Source of the DNA: Cupriavidus pauculus
GTDB taxonomy: Bacteria > Pseudomonadota > Gammaproteobacteria > Burkholderiales > Burkholderiaceae
Assembly: GCF_008801835.1 (NCBI RefSeq)
Contig: NZ_VZOW01000008.1
Coordinates: 116,739 to 180,738, forward strand
Direction: 5' to 3'
Length of the DNA stretch: 64,000 nt
A program made the translations under genes and the position numbers. Within the stretch, counting starts at the first letter, position 1. Each line of letters starts with the position of its first letter. The notes under the pieces are model-generated. The model ran no database searches. It saw only the letters and a list, made by a program, of their open reading frames with translations, and was not told the origin of the DNA. Below, one piece after another: positions 23,907 through 35,228 of this stretch.

Positions 23907-26789
23907 TCAATGCGTGGACTGCTTGCGAATCTTCGCGACCGTCTCCTCCACGCCATGCCAGCGCGGCTGGTCCGGCGCGAAGCGGTCGCGCAGGTAATGC
24001 ACGAGCTGCGTGACTTGTGCGTCGTCGAGGCTGTCGGCAAAGCCCGGCATATAGCCGATACCCGCGTGCGGCGGCGCCGATACGCCGTGCAGCACCGCCT
24101 GAATCACATTGTCTGGCCGCGTGCTGTGCAGATTGCTGTTCAGCGCCAGCGACGGCTTGACGCCGAACTGCGGCACGCCGGCATTGCCTTCATGACATAC
24201 CGCGCACGCGCTCTGATAGAGGCGATCGGTGGCGCCTGAAAGCCGCAGTGCTGCGGCATCGCTGCGCGCTTCCACCTCAGCAACCTGCGTCGTATCCGGC
24301 TCGTCCGCGGATTGGCTGGACGCCGTGCCGAACGACGCCACGTAATGCGCGATCGCCCGCACATCGCTTTCCGGAAGCTCACGCAGGCTTTCGACGACCG
24401 GTGCCATCGGGCCGGCGGCCGCACCGTGCCGCGCCGCATATCCCGTGCGCAGGTACTGGAACAGATCCTCCTCGGTCCACGGCAGTGGCGACTTGGACAG
24501 TGCCGTCAAGGCCGGCGCTTCCCATCCCTCGGCCTCTCCCCCGGTAAGATAGGCCTTGCCGCCTTTTTCGGCGCCCAGTGCGTTGCGCGGCGAGTGGCAG
24601 GCGCTGCAATGTCCCAGACCTTCGGCAAGATAGGCGCCACGGTTCCACAGTGCCGCGCGGTTCGCGTCGGGCGTGAACGGCTCGTTGCGATGGAACAGCG
24701 CGTTCCATCCGGCCAGTGCGGGACGCAGGTTGAACGGGAAATCGAGCCGTGTTTCGGGCGGCCGGGACACAACCGGTTCGGCCGCCATCAGATAGGCATA
24801 CAGCGCCTGCATGTCGGCATCGCTGATTTTTGCAAAGGCGGTGTACGGGAAAGCCGGATACAGGTGCCGGCCGTCGCGATGAATGCCTTCGCGCATTGCG
24901 CGCTCGAACGCCGCGAACGACCAGTTGCCGATGCCGGTCTCGACGTCGGGCGTGATGTTCGTGCTGTAGACGGTGCCGAACGGTGTTTCAAGCGGCAGGC
25001 CGCCGGCGTTGCGGACCCCGCCGGGCGCCGTGTGGCACACCGCGCAATCGCCGGCGGCTGCCACCAGTCGTCCGCGTTCGAGCGTGGCGGCGGAATAGAA
25101 ACCGGCTTCGGGCGGCGCCACCGGCGCGATGGGCGCCCGCCACGGCATGACCGTCGCGCACAGGCCGGCCAAGGCGGTCAACGGTGCCAGCGTGGCCAGC
25201 AGCCAGCGCCGCTTGGGCGGCTGGCCACGTGCCGCGGATTGATCGGCCAGCGCTTGCCGGATCTGGCCAGCGCTAAACGGGGGCTCGCGCAGGCGCACGC
25301 CCGTTGCATCGTGAATCGCGTTAGCCACGGCCGCGGCGGCCGGCAGCGTTGCCGCCGCGCCCCCCGCCAGCGCGCCAACGATCTCGACGCGCGGTTGCGC
25401 GGCAAGTGCGTGGCCGGGTTCCTGGGCGGCCAGCGCAAAGGTGTCTTCGGTGTCTTCGGCTGCGCCACCCGCGCCCCAATCGTCATAGCTGCGGCCGCCT
25501 GCCATCAGTTGCCGTGTAGCGGTGGTCACGTCGTCGCGCAGCGCGGTAGGGTGCGGCTGTGCGTCGGGTTGGCGCGCCTCACGCTCGTGCCCGACGGTGA
25601 CGCGCGTGACGCTGATATCGCCGGTTCGCCCGTCGACCTCCACATCCGCCACCCATGCCGACCACGTGCGCGCTGGGCGGCCGTTCTCGATATCGATCAC
25701 GCTGGCGTAGGCAAAGCCACGTCCGCGGCGAATGCCGGTGTCCGGGTGCGTATGGCCTTGCAGCGGCCCTTGCCAGCCGGATTGCGCGGCCACTCGTTCG
25801 ATCAACTGGATGCCCTGGGCATCGTCGAGCCATTGCAGCCGTAGTGCCACGGGGTCCAGCTGCGACTGCGTCGCCAGTTCATCGAGCTGGGATTCATGAG
25901 CGAAGACATGGCCGCGCGCAGCAATATCAACGGGCACATCGAGCGGAAATGTCGCCGAGACATCGAGGTGCCGGACGGCATAGGGCGGGACCAGGCTTGG
26001 GTCAATCTGCGCCGCGTCCGCCAATGGCGGCACGACGCCGATCTGCTGGAGCGCGAGCGGAACGCTGCCTTGGTGCGTTGCCGACGCGACAACGCGGTAC
26101 ACCGCCTCCGGGGCCAGCGCGCTGGCGACGTCGAGTGTCAGCTTCGGACCGCGCATGCCGGCATCCGCGGCATGGAACGTGGCGTGCACCGCGCGTCCTG
26201 CTGCGTGCGCCATCAGCGCTGCGTCGGCAGCGGCCTGCTGTGCGCAGAAGTCATCGTGATGCGACGGCGGGTCCGCATCGCAGACGATCGACACGCGGGA
26301 TTCCGCGATGCCGAGCAATGCCGCTAAATGGATGCGTAGCGCGCCAGGTTGGGAGCAGGCAAGCCATACGTGAAGTTCACCATCGCGCCAGTCGGCCGTG
26401 GCGGCGCCCGATGCGTCGGGGCGCGGACTGATCAATGGCCAGCGATAGGTGGCCTCCACCTGCTGCGCGCTGCGCGCGAGCGCATTGGCGGCATCGCCGT
26501 GTGAAGCCACGCGCTGGACATGCGGGGCCGCTGGCAGCGTCGACGTGGTGGCCGATTGCCAGACGGGCCGCAACGCTGCCGCGGCATGCCGGGCCTGCTC
26601 CGGCGTGGCAGCCACCACACCAAGAAAGTCGCCACGCACGACGATATCGACCACGCCCGCGCAGCGGCGCGCGGCAGCGGCGTCGAAGCGCTCCAGCCGG
26701 GCAGGCCCATCGGCGGGCCGTACGGCATATCCGGACAGCGCTGCCGCCGGTAGCGCGAGAGGTACCGATTCGCGTGTGCGGGCGTTCAT
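23907..26789 (-). CDS. nicB: Nicotinate dehydrogenase cytochrome subunit with degenerate molybdopterin domain (NicB part)
   Basis: This 960-residue protein joins a xanthine-dehydrogenase-like molybdopterin domain (about 1-510), a membrane anchor (about 529-549) and a triheme cytochrome c region with CxxCH sites at 582-586, 728-732 and 862-866. In Pseudomonas NicB a complete molybdenum domain and the cytochromes are in one chain. Here the molybdenum part lacks the N-terminal cofactor-binding half, and the catalytic GAGE glutamate is replaced (GALAGGAAAT near residue 472). It probably passes electrons from NicA to the respiratory chain. The start overlaps the nicA stop as ATGA, so the two are coupled. 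Confidence 0.85.
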   Translation of the reverse strand: MNARTRESVPLALPAAALSGYAVRPADGPARLERFDAAAARRCAGVVDIVVRGDFLGVVAATPEQARHAAAALRPVWQSATTSTLPAAPHVQRVASHGDAANALARSAQQVEATYRWPLISPRPDASGAATADWRDGELHVWLACSQPGALRIHLAALLGIAESRVSIVCDADPPSHHDDFCAQQAAADAALMAHAAGRAVHATFHAADAGMRGPKLTLDVASALAPEAVYRVVASATHQGSVPLALQQIGVVPPLADAAQIDPSLVPPYAVRHLDVSATFPLDVPVDIAARGHVFAHESQLDELATQSQLDPVALRLQWLDDAQGIQLIERVAAQSGWQGPLQGHTHPDTGIRRGRGFAYASVIDIENGRPARTWSAWVADVEVDGRTGDISVTRVTVGHEREARQPDAQPHPTALRDDVTTATRQLMAGGRSYDDWGAGGAAEDTEDTFALAAQEPGHALAAQPRVEIVGALAGGAAATLPAAAAVANAIHDATGVRLREPPFSAGQIRQALADQSAARGQPPKRRWLLATLAPLTALAGLCATVMPWRAPIAPVAPPEAGFYSAATLERGRLVAAAGDCAVCHTAPGGVRNAGGLPLETPFGTVYSTNITPDVETGIGNWSFAAFERAMREGIHRDGRHLYPAFPYTAFAKISDADMQALYAYLMAAEPVVSRPPETRLDFPFNLRPALAGWNALFHRNEPFTPDANRAALWNRGAYLAEGLGHCSACHSPRNALGAEKGGKAYLTGGEAEGWEAPALTALSKSPLPWTEEDLFQYLRTGYAARHGAAAGPMAPVVESLRELPESDVRAIAHYVASFGTASSQSADEPDTTQVAEVEARSDAAALRLSGATDRLYQSACAVCHEGNAGVPQFGVKPSLALNSNLHSTRPDNVIQAVLHGVSAPPHAGIGYMPGFADSLDDAQVTQLVHYLRDRFAPDQPRWHGVEETVAKIRKQSTH

Positions 26790-27295
26790 CGGAGCGTCTC
26801 GAACTCGCGCGCCGCGCTCGACTCGCGTACCAGCACAGCCGCTCGACGTACGGCGCGCAGGATTTCCATGTGCGTGCCACAGCGGCACAGATTGAAGCGC
26901 AGCGCCTCGCGGATCTGGTCGTCGCTTGGGTCGTCATTCACTGCGAGCAGCGCCTTGGTGCTCATGATCATGCCGTTCAGGCAATACCCGCACTGGGCGG
27001 CTTGCTCGTCGATAAACGCCCGCTGCACCGGATCCGGCGCCTCGCGCGTGCCCAGTCCTTCCAGCGTGGTCACGGCGCGCCCCACCGCCGCGCCGGTAGG
27101 CACGACGCACGAGCGTGCCGCCACGCCATCGATCAGCACCGTGCACGCCCCGCACTGGCCCAGTCCGCACCCGTATTTCGGGCCGTTGCAGGCCAGGTCA
27201 TTGCGCAGGATGTAGAGCAACGGCGTTTGCGGATCCACACATACGTCGTGTGTGTTCCGGTTCACGCGCAACTTCAGGGGGCGGGGCGCGGTCAT
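26786..27295 (-). CDS. nicA: Nicotinate dehydrogenase small [2Fe-2S] subunit
   Basis: The 169-residue protein is the iron-sulfur subunit of a xanthine-oxidase-family hydroxylase. It has a ferredoxin-like N-terminal cluster site (CNGPKYGCGLGQCGAC plus a later Cys in ARSC) and a C-terminal helical cluster site (QCGYCLNGM and NLCRCGTH). It carries electrons from the molybdenum centre to the cytochrome subunit in conversion of nicotinate to 6-hydroxynicotinate. It lies 28 bp after nicC and overlaps the next gene by 4 bp, which indicates one operon. Confidence 0.92.
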   Translation of the reverse strand: MTAPRPLKLRVNRNTHDVCVDPQTPLLYILRNDLACNGPKYGCGLGQCGACTVLIDGVAARSCVVPTGAAVGRAVTTLEGLGTREAPDPVQRAFIDEQAAQCGYCLNGMIMSTKALLAVNDDPSDDQIREALRFNLCRCGTHMEILRAVRRAAVLVRESSAAREFETLR

Positions 27296-27323
27296 CGGTG
27301 GTTGGGGGCGTTTGGATTACAGG

Positions 27324-28723
<1,400 letters not shown>

Positions 28724-28814
28724 AGAATTTTCCGGAAGGGCGCCAAGCCGCGCGCCATGCGTCCCGCGCCGCAGGGCGAGTGGGTAGACAACGACACAGA
28801 CGATGGAGTGACAA

Positions 28815-29567
28815 GTGCAGAAAGTTTTCCGGATCGGACAGATCGTCCCCAGTTCCAACACCACGATGGAGACCGAGATTCCGGCCATGCTGGCGGCTCG
28901 CCAACTCGTGCGTCCCGAGCGCTTCACGTTTCATTCCAGCCGCATGCGCATGAAGACGGTCAAGAAGGAGGAACTGGCCGCCATGGACGCCGAATCCGAC
29001 CGCTGCGCACTCGAGTTGAGCGACGCCCGCGTGGATGTGCTCGGCTATGCCTGTCTGGTCGCGATCATGTCGATGGGGCGCGGTTACCATCGCACGTCGG
29101 AAACGCGCCTGAAGTCGCGCACCGAAGAAAACGGCGGCAGCGCGCCGGTGGTGACCAGCGCCGGTGCGCTGGTCAATGCGCTCAAGGTCATCGGCGCCAA
29201 GCGCATTGCGCTGGTGGCGCCCTATATGAAACCGCTGACCGAACTCGTGGTCGATTACATCGAGCATGAAGGCTTCGAAGTGGTCGAATGGCGCGCGCTG
29301 GAGATCCCGGACAACCTCGAAGTCGGCCGGCACGATCCGTCGCGACTGCCGGGCATCGTTGCCACCATGAACACCAAGGATGTGGATGCGGTCGTACTGT
29401 CGGCATGCGTGCAGATGCCGTCGCTGCCGGTGGTGGAAAAGGTCGAGGCCATGACCGGCAAGCCGGTGATCACCGCGGCCATCGCCACCACGTATGCACT
29501 GCTCAAGGAACTCGATCTGGAGGCCGTGGTGCCGGGCGGCGGCACGCTGCTGTCGGGCGCGTACTGA
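28815..29567 (+). CDS. nicE: Maleate cis-trans isomerase
   Basis: The 250-residue protein converts maleate to fumarate, the last step of nicotinate degradation. It belongs to the Asp/Glu racemase-like maleate isomerase family, and the two catalytic cysteines are visible as Cys80 (GYACLVA) and Cys198 (LSACVQMPS). The start is a GTG preceded by GGAG. It is the first gene of the plus-strand operon nicE-nicD-nicX-nicF, with nicD 12 bp downstream. Confidence 0.93.
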   Translation: MQKVFRIGQIVPSSNTTMETEIPAMLAARQLVRPERFTFHSSRMRMKTVKKEELAAMDAESDRCALELSDARVDVLGYACLVAIMSMGRGYHRTSETRLKSRTEENGGSAPVVTSAGALVNALKVIGAKRIALVAPYMKPLTELVVDYIEHEGFEVVEWRALEIPDNLEVGRHDPSRLPGIVATMNTKDVDAVVLSACVQMPSLPVVEKVEAMTGKPVITAAIATTYALLKELDLEAVVPGGGTLLSGAY

Positions 29568-29579
29568 ACGGAGCCATCG

Positions 29580-30398
29580 ATGAGCACCTTTCTCTACGGC
29601 GGCAATGTGCACGCCAACGGCATCCGCCAGCATTACCTGCGCTACGGCGGCGCACGGACCGGTCGCGATGCGGTCATCATCGTGCCCGGCATCACCAGCC
29701 CGGCCATCACCTGGGGCTTTGTCGGCGAGCAGTTCGGCAAGCAGTTCGATACCTATGTGCTGGACGTGCGCGGCCGAGGCCTGTCTTCGGCCGGCGACAC
29801 GCTCGACTACAGTCTCGATGCCCAGGCGGCCGACGTCATCGCGTTTGCCCAGGCGCTGGGATTGGCGCGCTTCCAGATCGTCGGCCATTCGATGGGCGGA
29901 CGCATCGGCATCCGCGCGGCGCGCTCGTCGCCTGCCGGACTGACGCGCCTGGTAATGGTCGACCCGCCCGTGTCGGGACCCGGGCGTCGCCCGTATCCCG
30001 CGCAGTTGCCCTGGTATGTAGACTCGATCCGCCTTGCCGTGCAGGGCACCGACGCCGAAGGCATGCGCCGTTTCTGCCCCACGTGGACCGAGGAACAGCG
30101 GCAGCTGCGCGCCGAATGGCTGCACACGTGCGATGAACGCGCCATGCTGGCGAGTTTCGAAGGTTTCCATGCCGATGACATCCACGCCGATTTGCCGCAC
30201 GTGAGCGTGCCGACGTTGCTGATCACCGCGGCGCGCGGCGATGTGGTGCTGCCGGCCGATGTGGAGGAACTGCGCGCGCTGCGTCCCGGTTTGCAAGAAG
30301 TGCGCGTGCCCGACGCGGGCCACATGATTCCGTGGGACAACGAGCCAGGTTTCTATCAGGCGTTCGGCGAATTTCTCGGCGCACCGCTCACAGACTGA
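29580..30398 (+). CDS. nicD: N-formylmaleamate deformylase
   Basis: This 272-residue alpha/beta hydrolase removes formate from N-formylmaleamate to give maleamate. The nucleophile elbow GHSMGG contains Ser104, and the catalytic His248 lies in DAGHMIPWDN. Its position between nicE and nicX supports the specific assignment; by fold alone it would be only a generic hydrolase. Confidence 0.9.
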   Translation: MSTFLYGGNVHANGIRQHYLRYGGARTGRDAVIIVPGITSPAITWGFVGEQFGKQFDTYVLDVRGRGLSSAGDTLDYSLDAQAADVIAFAQALGLARFQIVGHSMGGRIGIRAARSSPAGLTRLVMVDPPVSGPGRRPYPAQLPWYVDSIRLAVQGTDAEGMRRFCPTWTEEQRQLRAEWLHTCDERAMLASFEGFHADDIHADLPHVSVPTLLITAARGDVVLPADVEELRALRPGLQEVRVPDAGHMIPWDNEPGFYQAFGEFLGAPLTD

Positions 30399-30421
30399 GC
30401 ACTCACCGCAAGGAGCCAAGC

Positions 30422-31489
30422 ATGGCTGTCAGTGACTACGACCTGACCTGCGCATGGAAGCAGGTTCTCACGCTGTCCAAACTTGAAGCGGGCCAGACGG
30501 TGACGGTGTTGACCGGCGCCGATACGCACCCGCAGACGCTGCGCACCGCGCTGGTGGCTGCCGCGTCGATGGGCGCCATCGTCAACCGGCTCGATCTTCC
30601 GCCGGTCAATGGCGAAAAGGCGCTGAGCCGCGATGCGCTGGCCTATCTCGGCACCACGCCGCTGACCGGCAATCGTGCCGCCATCGCCGCGCTCAAGGCC
30701 AGCGATCTGGTGCTGGACTTGATGACCCTGCTGTTCTCGCCCGAACAGCACGACATCCTGTCGGCCGGCACCAAGATTCTGCTGGCGGTGGAGCCGCCCG
30801 AAGTGCTGGCGCGACTAGTGCCCACCGAGGCGGACCGCACGCGCGTGAAGGCCGCCACCGCGCGGCTTGGGCGCGCGCGCAGCATGCATATCACATCGGA
30901 AGCGGGAACGGACCTGCACTGCGCGTTGGGCGAATTCCCGGCCATCAGCGAGTACGGCTTCGTCGACGAGCCCGGCCGCTGGGACCACTGGCCCAGCGGT
31001 TTCGTGCTGACGTGGCCCAATGAAGGCGGTACCAACGGCCACCTCGTGCTGGACCGAGGCGACATCCTGCTGCCGATGAAGTCCTACGTGCAGGAGCCGA
31101 TCCACGTCACGCTCCGGAACGGTTACGTCACCGCTATCGAAGGCGGTCTGGATGCGGAGCTGCTGGCCGACTACATGGCGTCGTTCAACGATCCGGAGTC
31201 GTACGCGATGTCGCATATCGGCTGGGGCCTGCAGCCACGCGCGCGCTGGTCCACGCTGGCGATGTACGACCGCGAGGCCACCATCGGCATGGACGCGCGC
31301 GCCTTCGAAGGCAACTTCCTTTGCTCGTTCGGACCGAACAACGAGGCGGGCGGCAGTCGCACCACCGCTTGCCATATCGACATTCCTTTGCGCCGTTGCA
31401 CCGTCAGCCTCGACGGCGAGCCGGTGGTGGCCGCCGGCAAGGTGCTGGACGGCGGCGCGCATGCCAGCCAGGAGTCTGCTCATGCATGA
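30422..31489 (+). CDS. nicX: 2,5-dihydroxypyridine 5,6-dioxygenase
   Basis: The 355-residue non-haem iron enzyme opens the ring of 2,5-dihydroxypyridine to N-formylmaleamate. The expected Fe(II) ligands are present as His265 (SHIGWG), His318 and Asp320 (CHIDIP), at the same positions as in the characterised Pseudomonas putida enzyme. AAGGAG precedes the ATG. The end overlaps the nicF start by 8 bp, indicating coupled translation. Confidence 0.94.
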   Translation: MAVSDYDLTCAWKQVLTLSKLEAGQTVTVLTGADTHPQTLRTALVAAASMGAIVNRLDLPPVNGEKALSRDALAYLGTTPLTGNRAAIAALKASDLVLDLMTLLFSPEQHDILSAGTKILLAVEPPEVLARLVPTEADRTRVKAATARLGRARSMHITSEAGTDLHCALGEFPAISEYGFVDEPGRWDHWPSGFVLTWPNEGGTNGHLVLDRGDILLPMKSYVQEPIHVTLRNGYVTAIEGGLDAELLADYMASFNDPESYAMSHIGWGLQPRARWSTLAMYDREATIGMDARAFEGNFLCSFGPNNEAGGSRTTACHIDIPLRRCTVSLDGEPVVAAGKVLDGGAHASQESAHA

Positions 31490-32129
31490 TGAAGTACAAA
31501 CCTATCGTCGCCAGGGCTTTGGCACCGCGATGGAGCCGAAGGCGCCTTACGGGCTGCTGATCATCGATTTCGTCAACGGCTTTGCGGATCCGGCGGTGTT
31601 CGGCGGCGGCAATATTCCAGACGCCATCGCCAATACCCAGCCGCTGCTGGCCACGGCGCGCAAGCTGGGCTGGCCGATCGCGCATAGTCGCATCGTGTTT
31701 GCCGACGACGACGCCGATCACAACATCTTCACGCTCAAGGTGCCCGGCATGCTGACGCTGAAGGAGGACGGCGTCACCAGCCAGATCGTGCCGCAGCTGG
31801 CGCCCGCACACGGCGAGCTGGTGGTGCGCAAGACTGTGCCGTCGGCGTTCTTCGGCACTTCGCTGGCGGCATGGCTGGCGCAGCGTGGTGTGCAGACGTT
31901 GCTGGTGGCCGGTTGCGTGACCAGCGGCTGCGTGCGCGCCAGTGTCGTCGATGCGATGTCGTATGGCTTTCGTCCGCTGGTGCTGTCCGACTGCGTTGGC
32001 GATCGCGCCATCGGTCCGCATGAAGCGAACCTGTTCGACATGGAGCAGAAGTACGCAACCGTGATGACGCGCGACGCTGCGCTCGCGTCGATCGGAGCGG
32101 TGCCGCGCGTGGCGTCGGCGGCGGCCTAG
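31482..32129 (+). CDS. nicF: Maleamate amidohydrolase
   Basis: This 215-residue isochorismatase-family enzyme hydrolyses maleamate to maleate and ammonia. The triad is seen as Asp in LLIIDFVNGF, Lys in VVRKTVPSAF and Cys150 in CVTSGCVRA. It starts inside the end of nicX. Its stop codon TAG shares bases with the stop of the convergent TetR gene (CTAG). Confidence 0.92.
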   Translation: MHDEVQTYRRQGFGTAMEPKAPYGLLIIDFVNGFADPAVFGGGNIPDAIANTQPLLATARKLGWPIAHSRIVFADDDADHNIFTLKVPGMLTLKEDGVTSQIVPQLAPAHGELVVRKTVPSAFFGTSLAAWLAQRGVQTLLVAGCVTSGCVRASVVDAMSYGFRPLVLSDCVGDRAIGPHEANLFDMEQKYATVMTRDAALASIGAVPRVASAAA

Positions 32130-32857
32130 GCGGACATCGCGCGGCGCGGGCGGCCGCGTGGCCGGCGCACGTGGCCGGTCTCTGCGGCCGGGATCTGCGC
32201 ACCGTGGCACACGGCGTTGAGCACGGTGCGCTGCATCACGTCACGCCAATGCGCGATGGCCGCCTCGCTCATGATCGGCTCGCCCAGAAAGGCGCTCAGC
32301 GTGTGGTGGTTCGAGTTGTAGAAATAGCCCAGCGACGCGATGATCAGGTAGACGTCGCGCGCTGTGAGACCAGGCTGAAACACGCCGGCGCCCACACCAC
32401 GCGCCAGGATGCCGTCCAGCACCGACAGCGCGTACGCCGAGATTTCGTTCAGGCGTACCGACTTTTTGGCGTGACGGGCCCGGCTCAGGTTTTCGCTGTT
32501 GAGAATGGCGACGAACTCGGGATGATCGAGGTAGTATCGCCAGACAAAGTCGACCAGTTGCGTCAGCGCGCGGAGCGGGTCTTCGGGATCGAGTTCAAGT
32601 TTCTGCTCGGCCTCGTTGAGTTGCAGGTAGATGGTCTCCAGCACTTCGATAAACAGCTTTTCCTTGCTGCCGAAGTAGTAATAGATCATCCGGTCATAGG
32701 TATTGGCCAGCGACGAGATGCGCTCGATACGCCCGCCGTCGTAGCCGTGCTGGGCGAAAACCTTGGTGGCCGCCTTGAGGATCTTGGCGCGCGTGTCCTG
32801 GGCCTGGCGGGCCCGGGTGCCGGGCCGGGCGCGGGCGGTGGTGATGTCTTTGGGCAT
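32126..32857 (-). CDS. TetR-family regulator of the nic island
   Basis: The 243-residue protein has a TetR N-terminal HTH (DTRAKILKAATKVFAQHGYDGGRIERISSLANT, then YYYFGSKEKLF) and a ligand-binding domain like TetR C-terminal domains of the RutR/NicS group. It sits between nicF and the divergent molybdenum subunit gene, so control of nicotinate hydroxylase genes, as for NicS in Pseudomonas, is likely. No copy of the GTGTACAC operator was seen in its own 128-bp upstream gap. Confidence 0.85.
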   Translation of the reverse strand: MPKDITTARARPGTRARQAQDTRAKILKAATKVFAQHGYDGGRIERISSLANTYDRMIYYYFGSKEKLFIEVLETIYLQLNEAEQKLELDPEDPLRALTQLVDFVWRYYLDHPEFVAILNSENLSRARHAKKSVRLNEISAYALSVLDGILARGVGAGVFQPGLTARDVYLIIASLGYFYNSNHHTLSAFLGEPIMSEAAIAHWRDVMQRTVLNAVCHGAQIPAAETGHVRRPRGRPRRAMSA

Positions 32858-32985
32858 GCGGGCCGAGTTGGGGATGGTTTCCGACAGGTTCGAACAAATT
32901 CCAGCAATGCGCCGGCGCGTGGGCCGTCAGCGCGTTGCCAGTATAGCCGTGCGCCGCGCAGCGGCGCGGCAGTGAAGGAAGATCG

Positions 32986-35184
32986 ATGCAACAGCCATCG
33001 CAAACACCGCGTGCATTGCGCGAAGCGTTGTTCCAGGAGCGCGGCGTACTGTTGGTGACGCGTCCGGCGGCCGCCGCGCCACGCCCATCGCCGGGCCAGC
33101 CGGGGGCCGCCTCGGATTTCATTTCCGATCTGCCCGATATCTTCGTGGCGATCCGGGCGTCGGGACAGATCCTCGCCTTCAACGGACACGTCGATCTCGG
33201 CACGGGCATTCGCACCTCGCTGGCGCAGATCGTCGCCGAGGAACTCGAAGTCGAAGCCAATGCCGTGACGATGGTGCTGGGCCATACCGAGGCCACGCCA
33301 AATCAGGGCCCGACCATTGCCAGTGCATCGATCCAGATTTCGGCGTTGCCGCTACGCCGCGCCGCGGCGCAGGCGCGCGCGTGGCTGGTGGCGCGCGCTG
33401 CTGGCGGCCCGATCGATGTCGCGGCGCTGCTGCGCGACGAACATGTCGAACTGCCGCTTGCCGATGATGTCCCGACCAAGCCCGCCGCGCAGTATCGCGT
33501 GGTCGGGCGCAGTGCGCCGCGCGTCGATATCCCGGCCAAGGCAACCGGCGAGTTGACGTTCGTTCACGATGTGCGCGTGCCCGGCATGCTGCACGGCCGC
33601 GTTATACGGCCGCCCTATGCGGGACGCGACAGCGGCGTTTTCGTCGGCTCCAGTCTGATTGGTATCGACGAGACATCGATTGCCTCGGTGCCCGGTGTCG
33701 TGCGCGTGTATGTGGAAGGCGATTTTGTTGGCGTGGTGGCCGAGCGCGAGGAGCAGGCAATCGAGGCCGCACGCCGGCTCAAGGTGCGCTGGAAGGCGGT
33801 GCCGCCGCTCGCCGATCTCAACACGCCCGAAGCCGCGCTGCGCGCCGTGCCGGCGCGACGACGTCAGCTGCTCCAGACCAGCGACACCACGGCCGCGCTG
33901 GCCGAAGCCGCGCATTGCATCGAACGCAGCTACGTCTGGCCCTACCAGATGCATGGATCGATCGGGCCATCGTGCGCGGTTGCCGATTGGCGCGACGATC
34001 ATCTGACACTATGGTCGGGCACGCAGAATCCGCATGTGCTCCGCATCGACATGGCCCGGCTATCCGGGCTCGACGAAGGCGCGATCGAAATCGTGCGCAT
34101 GGAGGCCGCCGGCTGCTACGGCCGCAACTGCGCCGACGACGTATGCGCTGATGCAGTGCTGCTGTCGCGCGCGGTGGGTCGGCCGGTACGCGTGCAATTG
34201 ACGCGCGAGCAGGAACACCTTTGGGAACCGAAAGGCGCGGCACAGCTGATGGACGTACGCGGCGGCGCTGATGCTGACGGCGCGCTGACGGCCTACCAGT
34301 TCGTGACACGCTATCCGTCCAACGATGCGCCGGTGCTGGCGTTGCTGCTGACCGGGCGCCTGCCGGCCACGCCGCGCATGCTGGAAATGGGCGATCGCAC
34401 TGCGGTGCCCGCCTATGGCTACGCGTCGCTCGATATCGCGTGCGACGACATCCCGGCCATCGCCCGGGCGTCGTGGCTGCGTGGGGTGTCCGCGTTGCCC
34501 AATACGTTCGCACACGAGTCCTTCATCGATGAAATGGCGCATCGTTGCGGCGCCGATCCGCTGGCCTTCCGCTTGCGGCATCTGCCCGATACGCGTGCGT
34601 GCGAACTCTTGGTTGCGCTGTCGCAGGCGGCCGAATGGCGCGAAGGTGCACGCGGATCACGCGGCCAGCCGGACGGCGATGGGCTGCTGCGCGGGCGCGG
34701 TATTGCGTATGCCCGCTACGTGCACAGCAAGTTTCCGGGCTTCGGTGCGGCGTGGGCGGCGTGGATCGTCGATGTGGAGGTGGATCCCGCCAGCGGCAAC
34801 GTGCGGGTGACCCGGCTGTGCGTGGGACAGGACACCGGCATGATGGTGAACCCGGATGGTGTGCGCCATCAGATCCACGGCAATGTGGTGCAGACCCTGA
34901 GCCGCGTGCTGCGCGAGCAGGTGCGTTTTGACGACCAGGGCGTGGCCAGCCGCGAGTGGGGCAGCTATCCGATCATCGCCTTTCCCGATGTGCCCAACAT
35001 CGAAGTCTTGCTGATGCCGCGCCAGGAAGAAAGCCCGCTGGGCGCCGGAGAGTCGGCATCTCTGCCCGGTGCGCCGGCCATTGCCAATGCGCTGTTCGAC
35101 GCCACCGGCGTGCGATTTACGCGCGCGCCGTTTACCCCCGAGGCGGTCAGGCAAGGCTGCGCCACTGCGCTTTCCCTCGCCTGA
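32986..35184 (+). CDS. nicB: Nicotinate dehydrogenase catalytic molybdopterin subunit (NicB part)
   Basis: The 732-residue protein is a complete molybdenum hydroxylase large subunit of the isoquinoline-oxidoreductase type. It has an N-terminal cofactor-binding segment (GHVDLGTGIRTSLAQIVAEEL), a central hammerhead-type domain (RVDIPAKATGELTFVHDVRVPG is near its start), the cofactor segment AAGCYGRNCADD and the catalytic Glu689 in GAGESASLPG. It has no cytochrome domain. It complements the degenerate cytochrome-bearing protein at 23907, and the two should form the active enzyme with NicA. GAAGGAAG precedes the ATG. Confidence 0.85.
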   Translation: MQQPSQTPRALREALFQERGVLLVTRPAAAAPRPSPGQPGAASDFISDLPDIFVAIRASGQILAFNGHVDLGTGIRTSLAQIVAEELEVEANAVTMVLGHTEATPNQGPTIASASIQISALPLRRAAAQARAWLVARAAGGPIDVAALLRDEHVELPLADDVPTKPAAQYRVVGRSAPRVDIPAKATGELTFVHDVRVPGMLHGRVIRPPYAGRDSGVFVGSSLIGIDETSIASVPGVVRVYVEGDFVGVVAEREEQAIEAARRLKVRWKAVPPLADLNTPEAALRAVPARRRQLLQTSDTTAALAEAAHCIERSYVWPYQMHGSIGPSCAVADWRDDHLTLWSGTQNPHVLRIDMARLSGLDEGAIEIVRMEAAGCYGRNCADDVCADAVLLSRAVGRPVRVQLTREQEHLWEPKGAAQLMDVRGGADADGALTAYQFVTRYPSNDAPVLALLLTGRLPATPRMLEMGDRTAVPAYGYASLDIACDDIPAIARASWLRGVSALPNTFAHESFIDEMAHRCGADPLAFRLRHLPDTRACELLVALSQAAEWREGARGSRGQPDGDGLLRGRGIAYARYVHSKFPGFGAAWAAWIVDVEVDPASGNVRVTRLCVGQDTGMMVNPDGVRHQIHGNVVQTLSRVLREQVRFDDQGVASREWGSYPIIAFPDVPNIEVLLMPRQEESPLGAGESASLPGAPAIANALFDATGVRFTRAPFTPEAVRQGCATALSLA

Positions 35185-35228
35185 TGCGGTGGGCGTGGCC
35201 CTCTGCCGCGCGCGGCAGAGGGCCACTG

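Noticed and set aside
24312..25844. Long plus-strand frame opposite the NicB cytochrome subunit
   Set aside because: The opposite strand encodes haem motifs and a membrane anchor; this frame has no recognisable protein features.
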